From assembly GCA_964438605.1 (NCBI GenBank), contig CAYTKT010000024.1:1-29036 (forward strand): 29,036 nucleotides of DNA. The letters run 5' to 3'. This document shows, piece after piece, positions 1-8,276 of the stretch; the stretch's first letter is position 1, and each line of letters starts with the position of its first letter. The position numbers and the translations under genes are program-made. The notes below the pieces were generated by a model. It was not told the DNA's origin. It saw only the letters and a program-made list of their open reading frames with translations, and did no database searches. This DNA is from Alangreenwoodia sp964438605. GTDB taxonomy: Bacteria; Bacillota; Clostridia; Peptostreptococcales; Anaerovoracaceae.

Positions 1-1388
1 CCTGCAATTCATTCAAAAAATCTCATTTTAGGTCTTGACTTTTAATAGTTAGTCTCTCCTTTGGTTTAATGTCTGCCCCTGTCAGTTTCCCGCCGTCATA
101 AAGATACACCCTCAGCTTATTTAGCTTTCCCAGTCCCTCTCGACTCCATCCCATTGGACTCCTGCGGAATCTCTCCGACAAAACATGACTTACCTGCCCC
201 TCTGTGCAGCTTCCGGGAAGATTCAATGTAACAAGGTTTCGTATCGCTTCCCATTGGCCAAACAGATAAGACCTGAAGAAAGGATCGCATCCACCATCCT
301 CCATTTCCCGGAGAAGTTCATCAGCCCGCTTCCTGTCATTACCTCGGATCGCGTCCAAAACTTCCGACTTGATGTTCCGCCCCGGACAGGCCCTTGCCGC
401 TCGCCTCAATTCCTTCCCAAAATGATATCCATCCGCAACAGGAACTACCTGCCCGAAGCCATCTAGCCCGCCTTTGATCCAGTTTGCTCCATCTCCATGA
501 ACATAGATCGTTTCAATGCCGTCAATATCGTATGCTTTACAAAGGTATCCTGCAACGCTCGCCCAGACCCCCTTTGTCGACTGCCTTTCCTCTACAAAAT
601 GTCTGGAACAAATCGTCCTGTTTCTCCTTGTTCCGGAAGTCGTCGTTCCTTCCGTTACCGTGACCAGGGGATTGATCCGGCTTTTCTTTCCTCTCTTTTT
701 CCCCGGCCTTTGCATTGCCACGTGATCTTCGTCTGCATGTATATGTAAAACTTTGACGCTCTTGCCTTCCTCTAAGGGCTCCTTTTCCGGTACCTCGATA
801 CCGAGAAGATGCTGCCTGACACTCTGACGGCTCACGGCTCCTCCCGTGGCATACTTGGAACTTTTCGCATACGACATTTCAGCGGCATGACTGAGCAAAT
901 CTGCGACAACTTCATCTCCGATCCGCTCATAGCTCCTTACCCCCAGCATTTGATCAAGGGGATACACATACTTCCCGGCGTTCTTGTCGAAGTAATCATC
1001 CCTTGTAAACTCAATGACACCCAGTTTGGTGAGAATCTGTCTGGGACGGTTACGTTCCTTGAGAAGGAGTCCTTGTTTCTTTCGGAAAGCCTTGTCATCA
1101 CGAAGCAGTTCATTGCTTAGGCGAACGATTTCTTCGAGAATGTTTCTTGCTGAATCTGCACAGTCCTCAAAAATGCTTGCCGCAAGGGCGTCGAGATCGG
1201 AAAGCCCGCCGTCAAGGGCTTTTTCTACAATATTTTTTGCCAGTTCCTCTACGATTTGTTGTATCATTTTCACGAGAGATCTCCTCCTTATGTCGGATTG
1301 GGAATATGTTGACAAACCGATTCTAACACTTTGGAGTTGATCTCTTCTCTTTTTTTTTCAAAATCCCCACAACTATTTTACACTAACC
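1..1388 (-). mobile_element. Partial insertion sequence (ISLre2-like), cut by the window edge
   Basis: The stretch holds one transposase gene read on the minus strand and about 115 bases upstream of it. The distal end of the element lies left of the window, so the terminal inverted repeats cannot be compared. The right boundary is a guess near 1388, just before the sequence changes to the leader of the recombinase remnant; the segment GGTTAGTGTAAAATAG on the minus strand around 1374-1389 is a candidate terminal repeat. No target duplication can be checked. Confidence 0.55.
23..1273 (-). CDS. ISLre2/UPF0236 family transposase
   Basis: A 416-residue protein that should catalyse movement of the flanking IS. 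Family membership rests on recognised UPF0236/ISLre2 blocks: HADEDHVAMQ in the middle of the protein, YVHGDGANWIKGG and the C-terminal HVLSERFRRSPMGW block followed by GLGKLNKLR. Acidic residues in the first two blocks are candidates for the catalytic DD residues. I chose the GTG at 1273 because a strong AAGGAGGAG ribosome binding site lies at 1282-1290 with suitable spacing; an in-frame extension to 1315 has no such signal. The frame is open from start to stop and the length is a little below the 450-490 residues I expect for the family, so activity is possible but unproven. Confidence 0.85.
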   Translation of the reverse strand: MKMIQQIVEELAKNIVEKALDGGLSDLDALAASIFEDCADSARNILEEIVRLSNELLRDDKAFRKKQGLLLKERNRPRQILTKLGVIEFTRDDYFDKNAGKYVYPLDQMLGVRSYERIGDEVVADLLSHAAEMSYAKSSKYATGGAVSRQSVRQHLLGIEVPEKEPLEEGKSVKVLHIHADEDHVAMQRPGKKRGKKSRINPLVTVTEGTTTSGTRRNRTICSRHFVEERQSTKGVWASVAGYLCKAYDIDGIETIYVHGDGANWIKGGLDGFGQVVPVADGYHFGKELRRAARACPGRNIKSEVLDAIRGNDRKRADELLREMEDGGCDPFFRSYLFGQWEAIRNLVTLNLPGSCTEGQVSHVLSERFRRSPMGWSREGLGKLNKLRVYLYDGGKLTGADIKPKERLTIKSQDLK

Positions 1389-1488
1389 GCGAATATGACG
1401 TTTTTCCCCTGCAGGAAAAACAGGAAAGCAAGTTATCAGCAAATAAAAAAGTCAATCGTTTGGAATGGCATCCTGAGAAAGGAATGTC

Positions 1489-2518
1489 ATGAAAAAATAT
1501 AAATATAAGAAAAATGTTACCATCTGTGGAAAACGAGTTACAGTATACGCGGACACGTTAAAGCAGCTTGCTGAAAAAATAGAAAAGAAACAGCGTGAAC
1601 TGGAAGAATAAAGTCCGAACCTCAACCGGAAACTGACACTCAACGAGTGGGCTGATTACTGCATAGAGACATACAAAATTCAGCAGAATGAGCATACCAA
1701 AACGGTATTCCGGCGCCGTGTCAAACACTGCATATTAGATCATATCGGGACAATGTTAGTATCTGACATAAAACCTCTGCACTGTCAGCGCATTGTAAAT
1801 ATGCAGGCTGGTAAAAGCAAAACACAGATAAACGAGGTATATAATGCTCTTCGATTTTTCTTTCGCTACGCTGTTGCGAATGAACTGATCATCAAAGATC
1901 CTACAAGTCATTTGACGAAACCAGTTGGAACACGCGGGAAAAGGCGGGCCCTGACAGCAAAGGAGCGTCAGGCATTTATAGAAATCGGCAAAACAGACCG
2001 AAGATATTATTTTTATCTTTTGATGATCTTTTGCGGTTGCCGACTGTCTGAAGCTGCGGAATGTATGGGCCGGGATATCATTTTCGATGACGGATATTAT
2101 CTATTGCACATTAGAGGCACTAAAACGGCAAATGCGGACCGCTTTGTACCTATTCCAGATAATTCTCGCATTGATAAAAAACACCCCAAAAACGGAATAT
2201 ATCGCCTGTTACGGGAACGGTAACAAAATATCAGATGAGCACCGCGCTCGACTGTGGAAATCATACTGCAGGCAGATAAACCTATATATGGGATGTAAAT
2301 CTTATCGCAATGCACTCATCCCGCCTTACCCGCTTGCGCCGGATCTGGTTCCGTACTGCCTGAGACATGAGTACTGTACGGAACTGGCCCGAAGAGGAAT
2401 TGATATCAGAATTGCGCAGAAATTAATGGGACACTCGGATATTCAGCTTACCGCAAACGTGTATACCAATTTCGACAAATCTGACTTAAAAACTGCAGCT
2501 GAAATCCTCCGCGTTTAA
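1489..2518 (+). pseudogene. int: Broken tyrosine recombinase (phage/ICE-type integrase)
   Basis: Reading from an ATG with an AAAGGA ribosome binding site gives an integrase-like N-terminal arm (KKYKYKKNVTICGKRV) that stops at TAA 1609-1611. The same frame resumes immediately as a core-binding domain (TLNEWADYC) and runs into the catalytic domain up to 2223. The frame then shifts by one near 2205-2222 and continues to the stop at 2518. Catalytic residues are visible: Arg in GCRLSEA, Lys in GTKTANADR, Arg and His in CLRHEYC (the first His of HxxR is Tyr here), His in LMGHSD and the nucleophile Tyr in VYTNF. Two lesions, one nonsense and one frameshift, make it inactive as read. Its position about 150 bases from the 3' end of tRNA-Trp suggests a former element integrated in that tRNA. 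Confidence 0.85.
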
Positions 2519-2520
2519 TC

Positions 2521-2552
2521 TGAGTGGGGTACCTCACTGGGTACCCCACTCA
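2521..2552. repeat. Perfect 13-bp inverted repeat after the integrase
   Basis: Arms TGAGTGGGGTACC and its exact complement are separated by six bases (TCACTG). Both arms contain the palindrome GGTACC. There is no T-run on either side, so this is a poor terminator; it could be a recombination or excision-related site of the lost element. Confidence 0.6.
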
Positions 2553-2614
2553 AATGAGTAAAACAGGGTAAAAAGGGTATGTCCATGAAAGCACTTCTGC
2601 CACTTTTTCTCCCA

Positions 2615-2659
2615 ATGAAAAACGCCAGAAGTATTGAAATTTCAAGCACTTCAGGCGTT
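2615..2659 (-). terminator. Rho-independent terminator of the tRNA operon
   Basis: A 12-base stem with one mismatch (AACGCC..GAAGT arms, 2621-2632 and 2648-2659) encloses a loop containing the palindrome TTGAAATTTCAA, and is followed on the minus strand by TTTTTCATT. It lies just downstream of tRNA-Trp, the last gene of the operon. Confidence 0.7.
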
Positions 2660-2667
2660 CTATGCGG

Positions 2668-2743
2668 TGGCAGGGGCACAAGGACTCGAACCCTGGGCAC
2701 GTGGTTTTGGAGACCACTGCTCTACCAACTGAGCTATACCCCT
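2668..2743 (-). tRNA. trnW: tRNA-Trp (CCA anticodon)
   Basis: 76 bases including encoded CCA. The acceptor stem AGGGGTA pairs with TGCCCCT, the T-loop is GTTCGAGTC, and the seven-base anticodon loop CTCCAAA reads CCA. It is the last gene of the operon; a 117-base spacer separates it from tRNA-Ser. Its 3' end faces the integrase remnant. Confidence 0.95.
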
Positions 2744-2858
2744 AAAATTTCAAGAGCCTATCAGCAAAGAAGAAAAACACAAACCGACCGATCAATCTCC
2801 TGTTTGCATTCACATTCGCCGCCGACAGGCATCAGATTATCAAAACCGAAATCTAAAA

Positions 2859-2954
<96 letters not shown>

Positions 2955-2965
2955 AAACTGATTTA

Positions 2966-3054
2966 TGGCGGAGGGGGTGGGATTCGAACCCACGCGCCCT
3001 TTCGGACAAACGGTTTTCAAGACCGCCTCGTTATGACCACTTCGATACCCCTCC
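2966..3054 (-). tRNA. trnS: tRNA-Ser (TGA anticodon)
   Basis: 89 bases with encoded CCA and a long variable arm. The acceptor stem GGAGGGG pairs with CCCCTCC, and the anticodon loop CTTGAAA reads TGA. Eleven bases separate it from the following tRNA-Ser. Confidence 0.95.
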
Positions 3055-3113
3055 AATTATGAGACTGTACGAGTAAACAGGTCAAAGCGAAAATGTCCTG
3101 TCACTAAAAAAAA

Positions 3114-3189
3114 TGGTGACCCATCCGAGATTCGAACTCGGGACACCTTGATTAAAAGTCAAGTGCTCTACCGCCTGAGCTAATGGGTC
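3114..3189 (-). tRNA. trnK: tRNA-Lys (TTT anticodon)
   Basis: 76 bases with encoded CCA. Acceptor stem GACCCAT pairs with ATGGGTC, D-loop AGCTCAGGCGGTAGAGC is typical, and the anticodon loop CTTTTAA reads TTT. Confidence 0.95.
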
Positions 3190-3194
3190 ATTAG

Positions 3195-3270
3195 TGGCAG
3201 GGGTAGATGGACTCGAACCATCGAATGACGGAGTCAAAGTCCGTTGCCTTGGCCTCTTGGCTATACCCCC
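3195..3270 (-). tRNA. trnQ: tRNA-Gln (TTG anticodon)
   Basis: 76 bases with encoded CCA. The acceptor stem GGGGGTA pairs with TACCCCT, giving a G-T closing pair. The TATAGCCAAGAGG D-arm is typical of bacterial tRNA-Gln and the anticodon loop CTTTGAC reads TTG. Confidence 0.94.
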
Positions 3271-3277
3271 AAAAATT

Positions 3278-3354
3278 TGGCGAGCCCACAGGGATTCGAA
3301 CCCCGGACACACGGCTTAGAAGGCCGTTGCTCTATCCAGCTGAGCTATGAGCCC
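3278..3354 (-). tRNA. trnR: tRNA-Arg (TCT anticodon)
   Basis: 77 bases with encoded CCA. The acceptor stem GGGCTCA pairs with TGGGCTC using two wobble pairs, which is slightly irregular. The anticodon loop CTTCTAA reads TCT. Confidence 0.94.
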
Positions 3355-3361
3355 GCGAACA

Positions 3362-3435
<74 letters not shown>

Positions 3436-3441
3436 ATAAAA

Positions 3442-3516
3442 TGGAGCGGAAGACGAGATTCGAACTCGCGACCCTCGCCTTGGCAAGGCGATGCTCTACC
3501 CCTGAGCCACTTCCGC
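3442..3516 (-). tRNA. trnG: tRNA-Gly (GCC anticodon)
   Basis: 75 bases with encoded CCA. Acceptor stem GCGGAAG pairs with CTTCCGC and the anticodon loop TTGCCAA reads GCC. With the neighbouring UCC isoacceptor it covers all four Gly codons. Confidence 0.95.
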
Positions 3517-3526
3517 ATATCATCTT

Positions 3527-3611
3527 TGGTGGAGGGAGATGGATTCGAACCATCGAAAGCTCAGCTAACGGATTTACAGTCCGCCCCCTTTGGCCACTCG
3601 GGAATCCCTCC
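3527..3611 (-). tRNA. trnY: tRNA-Tyr (GTA anticodon)
   Basis: 85 bases with encoded CCA and a long variable arm, as in bacterial tRNA-Tyr. Acceptor stem GGAGGGA pairs with TCCCTCC and the anticodon loop CTGTAAA reads GTA. Confidence 0.95.
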
Positions 3612-3629
3612 ACGATATGAACTTAAAAA

Positions 3630-3704
3630 TGGAGCTGGCGAAGAGAATCGAACTCCCAACCTGCTGATTACAAATCAGCTGCTCTACCGTTGAGCCACGC
3701 CAGC
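3630..3704 (-). tRNA. trnT: tRNA-Thr (TGT anticodon)
   Basis: 75 bases with encoded CCA; first gene of the ten-tRNA operon. Acceptor stem GCTGGCG pairs with CGCCAGC and the anticodon loop TTTGTAA reads TGT. Confidence 0.95.
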
Positions 3705-3721
3705 GAATCCCGTACCAACTA

Positions 3722-3750
3722 ATAATAAACAATGTCTGCTGTTCTGTCAA
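3722..3750 (-). promoter_or_regulatory. Proximal sigma-A promoter of the tRNA operon
   Basis: Minus strand TTGACA (3745-3750), a 17-base spacer and TATTAT (3722-3727). The -10 box ends 17 bases before the first tRNA, leaving a very short leader. Confidence 0.85.
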
Positions 3751-3837
3751 GCACTTTTTCATTTATCTTTAAGATGTTAGATAAATCAGTTCATGGAAAT
3801 TGCTCCATGTTTCGCCTCTCAAACCGTCAGCTTTTTT

Positions 3838-3866
3838 ATTATACGATACCATTTTCTTCTTGTCAA
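3838..3866 (-). promoter_or_regulatory. Distal consensus sigma-A promoter of the tRNA operon
   Basis: Minus strand TTGACA (3861-3866), 17-base spacer and TATAAT (3838-3843), a perfect consensus. It points at the tRNA operon about 130 bases away and overlaps the end of a possible 25-residue ORF. Tandem strong promoters are common for stable RNA operons. Confidence 0.85.
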
Positions 3867-3868
3867 TA

Positions 3869-3946
3869 TCAAATTCCGGCTTTTTTCAAAGTTTTCATCA
3901 TAGAAATCCCCTCACCAAAGCAGATCCCGCTCGTCAGCCCATTCAT
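3869..3946 (-). CDS. Possible 25-residue peptide ORF
   Basis: An ATG at 3946 follows the sequence AGGAGGTCAA, an excellent ribosome binding site, and opens a 25-codon frame (begins MNGLTSGICF, ends KKAGI). I recognise no family. The codons run into the -35 region of the distal tRNA promoter. It may be a remnant of a longer gene, a leader peptide, or chance; the ribosome binding site is the only support. Confidence 0.25.
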   Translation of the reverse strand: MNGLTSGICFGEGISMMKTLKKAGI

Positions 3947-4244
3947 TTGACCTCCTGATTGTTTTCAGACATTTCCACATTTCAAGATAAGCAAAACTTC
4001 AATTTCCCTACCCGGAGTTAGGAGTTACATGAGATATTTTTCCCTGTCTGACAAAAAGGCTTAAACTGTTTCGGGCTGTTCTTCATAGAAATGAAATTTC
4101 TTTCCGGCGTCAACACTTTTTAAAAGTTTTTACTGTTGACCGCCACCTCGATATGCGCAAAGCCGACAAAAGCGGTATCGTATCGATCGTATCACATTCC
4201 ATGTACTGTTCCAATGTTATGTAAAAAATTAAAGCAAATCGGAA
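3947..4244. other. Gene-free spacer between alr and the tRNA promoters
   Basis: I see no convincing gene on either strand. An inverted repeat sits at 4109-4140 (listed separately). No terminator with stem and T-run is evident for alr. Confidence 0.5.
4109..4140. repeat. Inverted repeat GTCAACA / TGTTGAC
   Basis: Seven-base perfect arms flank an 18-base AT-rich centre (TTTTTAAAAGTTTTT core). The arms carry TTGAC, so each end could also be half of a -35 box. It could be an operator or a relic promoter; nothing nearby identifies a user. Confidence 0.35.
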
Positions 4245-5435
4245 TTATTTCGTTTCTTCATCGAGTTCATCCCGTTTCCCTATCATTCTTCCATCTTTCA
4301 GGAAATAACGCGGTACTCTGCGGCCCACAGCGCAGACAACTTCGTACCCGATAGTGCCATATCTCGAACCCACCTCGTCGGCTGAAATAAACTCATCACC
4401 CTGAGCACCGATCAGAACTGCTTCCTCGCCAGCCTTGACGTCAGAGAAACCGTTAAGATCGATCATACACTGATCCATGCAGATATTTCCAATCACCTTG
4501 ACACGCCTGCCCCGGAACAGGACCTCTGCCCTGCCGCTCTGGGCTCTCGTATAGCCGTCTGCATACCCCACGGCCAGCGTACCGATCTGATCGCCTTTTG
4601 ACGAGCTGTAACGACCGCCGTAACTGATCCGGCGGTCTTCCCAGAGCGTCTTGACGTGGACGATTCGTGTCTTAAACGACATAACAGGCCGGATATCAAG
4701 CTGCGTCCGATCAACTTCAGCAGAAGGATAAATTCCGTACATAATGATCCCCGGACGCACCATATCATGATAAGTTTGGGGCATTTCCATAATCGCGGCG
4801 CTATTGGCCGCATGGACCAACCGAAACTCGATGCCTTTTTCACGCAAAAGCTCTATAAATCCGGTAAACAAGCTGTGCTGAAGCTCCGCTCCGCTCTTAT
4901 CCGCCTCATCCGCTGTTGCAAAATGCGTAAAAATGCCTTCCAGCTCCACATTCGGCAGACTGTTGATCTCCTCCACCGCTGCGGCGCCCTGTTCATCCGG
5001 CGAAAAACCGATACGCGTCATGCCCGTATCCACCTTAATATGCAGCTTAACCGTAGTCTTGAGAGCAACGGCAGCTTCTGATAAAAGGCGCGCCTTCTCG
5101 ACAGACGTAACGGTATGCTGCAGACCGGCCGCCACGGACTCACGTTCACTGCCATAAGGAATGTTGCCGAGAACAAGAATATCGCGGTCAGGAAGACAGC
5201 GGCGCAGCTGAATCGCTTCATTCAGGCTTGAAACAGCCGCTTGATCTGCGCCTGCATCCATCAGCACTTTCGCCGTATCCATCACAGAATGTCCGTAAGC
5301 ATTCGCTTTGATCACAGCGGCAATTCGGACGTCCTCACCGACTTTTGCGCGGATTTGCTTCATATTATATGTCAGTGCATCGAGATCAACTTCCGCCCAT
5401 TTCGCCTGTTTCCTGATGTCTTCGATGTAATCCAT
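4245..5435 (-). CDS. alr: Alanine racemase
   Basis: 396 residues, normal family length. PLP-dependent interconversion of L- and D-alanine, supplying D-alanine for peptidoglycan in the cytoplasm. The PLP lysine is K43 in VIKANAYGH. Further family blocks are LHIKVDTGMTRIGF, the barrel segment HAANSAA, the PGIIMYG block and the C-terminal VGYADGY region that precedes the catalytic tyrosine domain, then GNICMDQCMIDL. The start ATG at 5435 has a modest GAGG-type site. It lies 48 bases after etfA on the same strand, so it may be co-transcribed with bcd and etfA, although no functional link is obvious. Confidence 0.95.
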   Translation of the reverse strand: MDYIEDIRKQAKWAEVDLDALTYNMKQIRAKVGEDVRIAAVIKANAYGHSVMDTAKVLMDAGADQAAVSSLNEAIQLRRCLPDRDILVLGNIPYGSERESVAAGLQHTVTSVEKARLLSEAAVALKTTVKLHIKVDTGMTRIGFSPDEQGAAAVEEINSLPNVELEGIFTHFATADEADKSGAELQHSLFTGFIELLREKGIEFRLVHAANSAAIMEMPQTYHDMVRPGIIMYGIYPSAEVDRTQLDIRPVMSFKTRIVHVKTLWEDRRISYGGRYSSSKGDQIGTLAVGYADGYTRAQSGRAEVLFRGRRVKVIGNICMDQCMIDLNGFSDVKAGEEAVLIGAQGDEFISADEVGSRYGTIGYEVVCAVGRRVPRYFLKDGRMIGKRDELDEETK

Positions 5436-5483
5436 ATCTTCTGCCTCATTTCCTGTATTATATCCACAGTCGGTTAAACTGTT

Positions 5484-6491
5484 TTATTTATCAAGTTCTT
5501 CCAATAGTTTCGGAATCACTTCAAATAAATCACCGACGATCCCGTAATCGGCAAAATTAAATATGGCCGCGTATCTGTGCGTGTTAATCGCGATGACGAT
5601 ATCAGATTCCCACATACCGACAATATGCTGCGTTGCACCAGAAATCCCGCAGGCGATATAAATTTTCGGCTTCACAGTAGCGCCCGCCTGGCCCACCTGA
5701 TGCTCAAAATCAATCCAGCCCAGATCAACGGCCACGCGCGATGCCCCGACGACACCGTTCAGCTTATCGGCCAGCTTGTAGATAATGTCAAATCCCTGCG
5801 GACCGCCGACGCCTCTGCCGCCCGAAACGATAATATCCGCATCAGTCAGTGCCACTGCCTTTTTGGCAAGCCTTGCGACTTCTTTAATCTGCGTCATCAT
5901 ATCTTTCGGGTCAGCTTGCGGCTGCACAGATATAATCTCACCCCTCCTGCCCGGGGTTCTCGATCCTTCCAGCACACCGGGCCGCGCCGTTATAATCGCC
6001 GTCTTCGTATTCTCGCGAAATACAATTTTCCCCAGGAAATTGCCACCAAACGACGTCTTATCGGCTGACAGCACACCGTTTTCGTCAAAGTAGATTCTGC
6101 TGCATTCGGAAATAATCCCCGTACCGAGGCGCGCCGCCAAACGCGGCGCCAAATCCCGGCGGTCGAATACGGAACCAAAAATAAAAATTCCCGGACGGTA
6201 TCGCTTTACAATTTTCTCAAGTGCCCTCGTATAGAGTTCATTATTATAATCCCGAAACGCCGCGTCTTCGAGAACATAAACCTTATCGGCTCCGCACTCA
6301 AAGAGCTCCTCCGCGTATTTTCTCACATCACTCCCAATGATGACGGCGCACACCGCCCCGCCTGTATGTTTCGCCAGCTGTGACGCGGCGCCGAGAAGTT
6401 CGCCTGAAACATTGTGAAGCCTTTCCGGAGTATATTCAGCGTATACCCATACATCAGACGTCACTTTAGAATCACCCGGTCCTGACAACAA
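5484..6491 (-). CDS. etfA: Electron-transfer flavoprotein alpha subunit
   Basis: 335 residues, typical length. EtfA carries FAD and with EtfB passes electrons from acyl-CoA dehydrogenases. The C-terminal FAD domain is clear: SGGRGVGG (223-230), GASRVAVDLGW, QVGQAGATVKPK, IACGISGATQH and ADYGIVGDLFEVIP. The start is TTG at 6491 (or the adjacent TTG), chosen because AGGAGG lies nine bases upstream; no ATG is available. Odd points: the FAD-contacting loop that normally reads INKDPxAPIF is INTHRYAAIF (302-311), and no etfB partner is adjacent. It could be a divergent paralogue. It follows bcd on the same strand. Confidence 0.93.
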   Translation of the reverse strand: MLSGPGDSKVTSDVWVYAEYTPERLHNVSGELLGAASQLAKHTGGAVCAVIIGSDVRKYAEELFECGADKVYVLEDAAFRDYNNELYTRALEKIVKRYRPGIFIFGSVFDRRDLAPRLAARLGTGIISECSRIYFDENGVLSADKTSFGGNFLGKIVFRENTKTAIITARPGVLEGSRTPGRRGEIISVQPQADPKDMMTQIKEVARLAKKAVALTDADIIVSGGRGVGGPQGFDIIYKLADKLNGVVGASRVAVDLGWIDFEHQVGQAGATVKPKIYIACGISGATQHIVGMWESDIVIAINTHRYAAIFNFADYGIVGDLFEVIPKLLEELDK

Positions 6492-6816
6492 TTTTAAATC
6501 CTCCTGTTACTTCGTTTCAATCTGCGCCCGGCAATTTCACGGAGTGCGACCATAATGCGCATCAACGCGCATCTTGACTTCATGACAGCGGGGAATCCCG
6601 ATTTTTCTCCGCCCGTCGCCACCGCTGGCTCGTCTTCACGATCCCTCCCGCTGCTTATCCAGGAAGCGAGAGAATCCTCACAATTCTTTAATGAATCCCT
6701 GCACGGGCTTCACGCAAGTCCGGTATCCTGCCGGTGTCCCGCGCCTCTGGCCGCATAAACGCACCCCGCTTCACGCGGCTTTGCCTGTACAAAACAAGCA
6801 CTGCACCGTCTGCTCT
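6492..6816 (-). other. Spacer between bcd and etfA where etfB would be expected
   Basis: 325 bases with no recognisable EtfB sequence in any frame. A minus-strand frame is open from about 6710 to 6494 and includes KSGFPAVMKSRCALMRIM, but it has no supported start and matches no family I know. The stretch is GC-rich and may be a decayed or repeat-type spacer. Confidence 0.45.
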
Positions 6817-7962
6817 TTATCTTGGCATGAAAGTATCCGCAGCGATTACCATCTGCTGAACTTCAGACGTACCCTCGTAAATTTCCGTAATCTTTGCATC
6901 TCTGTACATTCTTTCGATCGGGCGCTCCTGCATATAGCCGTAGCCGCCGTGGAACTGAATCGACTTTCTTGTCAGATCAACCGCCGCCTCGGAAGCCGCC
7001 AGTTTTGCCATAGCTGCTTCCGCCTTATAAGGAAGACCTTTGTCTTTATTGTCAGCCGCTCTGTAAACGAGCAGTCTCGCGGAATCCAGCTGAACTCTGA
7101 GCTTAGCGACTTCAAATCTCAGCGTATCAAGACGCGACAGCGTAATTCCGAACTGCTCTCTTTCCATCATATAATCTACCATGCGGTCAAACGCGCCCTG
7201 CGCAATACCTAAAGCCTGCGCCGCAACGCCGATGCGTCCGCCATCCAGCGTACCCATAGCGATATTAAAGCCCTGGCCGACTTCACCCAGCCTGTTTTCC
7301 TTCGGTACGATAACATTTTCAAAATGCATTTCAGCCGTCTGAGATGCCCTGATTCCCATTTTCTTTTCCAGCTTGCCCGTGCGAATGCCTTCCGACGCAC
7401 CATCTACGATAAACGCAGAAATCCCGTTGACGCCCTTGCTCGGATCAGTCATCGCGAATACGATATAAGTGCCTGCAAGACCGCCGTTCGTGATAAACTT
7501 TTTGTGCGCGTTCAGCACATAATGATCGCCCTTATCGACAGCTGTGGCTTTCTGTCTCGACGCGTCTGTGCCGGCATCCGGCTCAGTCAGGCAAAATGCT
7601 CCAAGCTTTCTTCCGGAAGCCAGGTCCGGCAGGAACTTCTTTTTCTGTTCCTCCGTGCCGTACATCAGAATCGGACCTCCCGCTAACGATGTATTTGCGG
7701 AAACGATAATTGCTGTAGAGGCGCAGACTTTCGCGATTTCCTCTACTACAAGAGCATAGGAAACGTAATCCGTACCGCCGCCTTCATATTCCTTTGGAAT
7801 AGGCAGCCCCAAAAAGCCCAGATCAGCCATTCTCTTTACATTTTCATGCGGGAACTGCGAGTTCGCATCGAGCTCTGCGGCAACCGGCTCTACGTACTGT
7901 TTCGCAAATTCTTCCGCCTTTTTTCTCAGCGCTTCCTGTTCTTTTGTCAGTCTGAAATCCAT
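6817..7962 (-). CDS. bcd: Short-chain acyl-CoA dehydrogenase (butyryl-CoA dehydrogenase-like)
   Basis: 381 residues, the normal size. FAD enzyme that reduces crotonyl-CoA or oxidises short acyl-CoA, using EtfAB as electron partner. Seen: N-terminal helical domain, the FAD/substrate signature CLTEPDAGTDASRQ, the K-F-I-T-N-G motif (HKKFITNGG), ACAD motif QFHGGYGY and the catalytic base Glu363 in IYEGTSE. The ATG at 7962 has GGGAGG five bases upstream. It precedes etfA on the same strand, consistent with a bcd-etf unit, but etfB is not between them. Whether it bifurcates electrons with ferredoxin cannot be told from sequence. Confidence 0.93.
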   Translation of the reverse strand: MDFRLTKEQEALRKKAEEFAKQYVEPVAAELDANSQFPHENVKRMADLGFLGLPIPKEYEGGGTDYVSYALVVEEIAKVCASTAIIVSANTSLAGGPILMYGTEEQKKKFLPDLASGRKLGAFCLTEPDAGTDASRQKATAVDKGDHYVLNAHKKFITNGGLAGTYIVFAMTDPSKGVNGISAFIVDGASEGIRTGKLEKKMGIRASQTAEMHFENVIVPKENRLGEVGQGFNIAMGTLDGGRIGVAAQALGIAQGAFDRMVDYMMEREQFGITLSRLDTLRFEVAKLRVQLDSARLLVYRAADNKDKGLPYKAEAAMAKLAASEAAVDLTRKSIQFHGGYGYMQERPIERMYRDAKITEIYEGTSEVQQMVIAADTFMPR

Positions 7963-8051
7963 AATATCCTCCCTTTCTTCAAATTATCATGTCCTTGTAT
8001 ATGTTAACTATTTCACGATACTTTTATTTTACCACCTTTCCCCTGGCTTGA

Positions 8052-8276
8052 CTACATATTTTCATTGTCTTGCAAAGATAGTTTTTCTCTCATTTTTTCC
8101 AGAACCTTTTTTTCGATACGTGAAACCTGAACCTGTGAGATTCCGAGCTGCTTTCCCGTCTGCTGCTGTGTCATATCCTCAAAATATCTCATGACGATAA
8201 TCCGCCGTTCCCGCTCGCTCAAACCGCCGATGACGTCCTTTAAATCGATCAGATCAGCGCCTTCTCTCTTGACGTC
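8052..8276 (-). pseudogene. sigF: 3' remnant of sporulation sigma factor sigF (region 4 only)
   Basis: About 74 codons ending at TAG 8052-8054 encode a sigma region 4: IGGLSERERRIIVMRYFED, then TQQQTGKQLGISQVSRIEKK and VLEKMREKL. In Clostridia and Bacilli this sequence ends the compartment-specific SigF. Everything upstream, regions 1-3 and the whole of spoIIAB, is missing: the remnant abuts the end of spoIIAA and overlaps it in a different frame (8249-8276). There is no start codon or ribosome binding site. A deletion joining spoIIAA to the 3' end of sigF explains the arrangement. Confidence 0.88.

Noticed and set aside
6494..6710. Fragment of etfB between bcd and etfA
   Set aside because: Translated all minus-strand frames by eye; none shows EtfB motifs at the N- or C-terminus.
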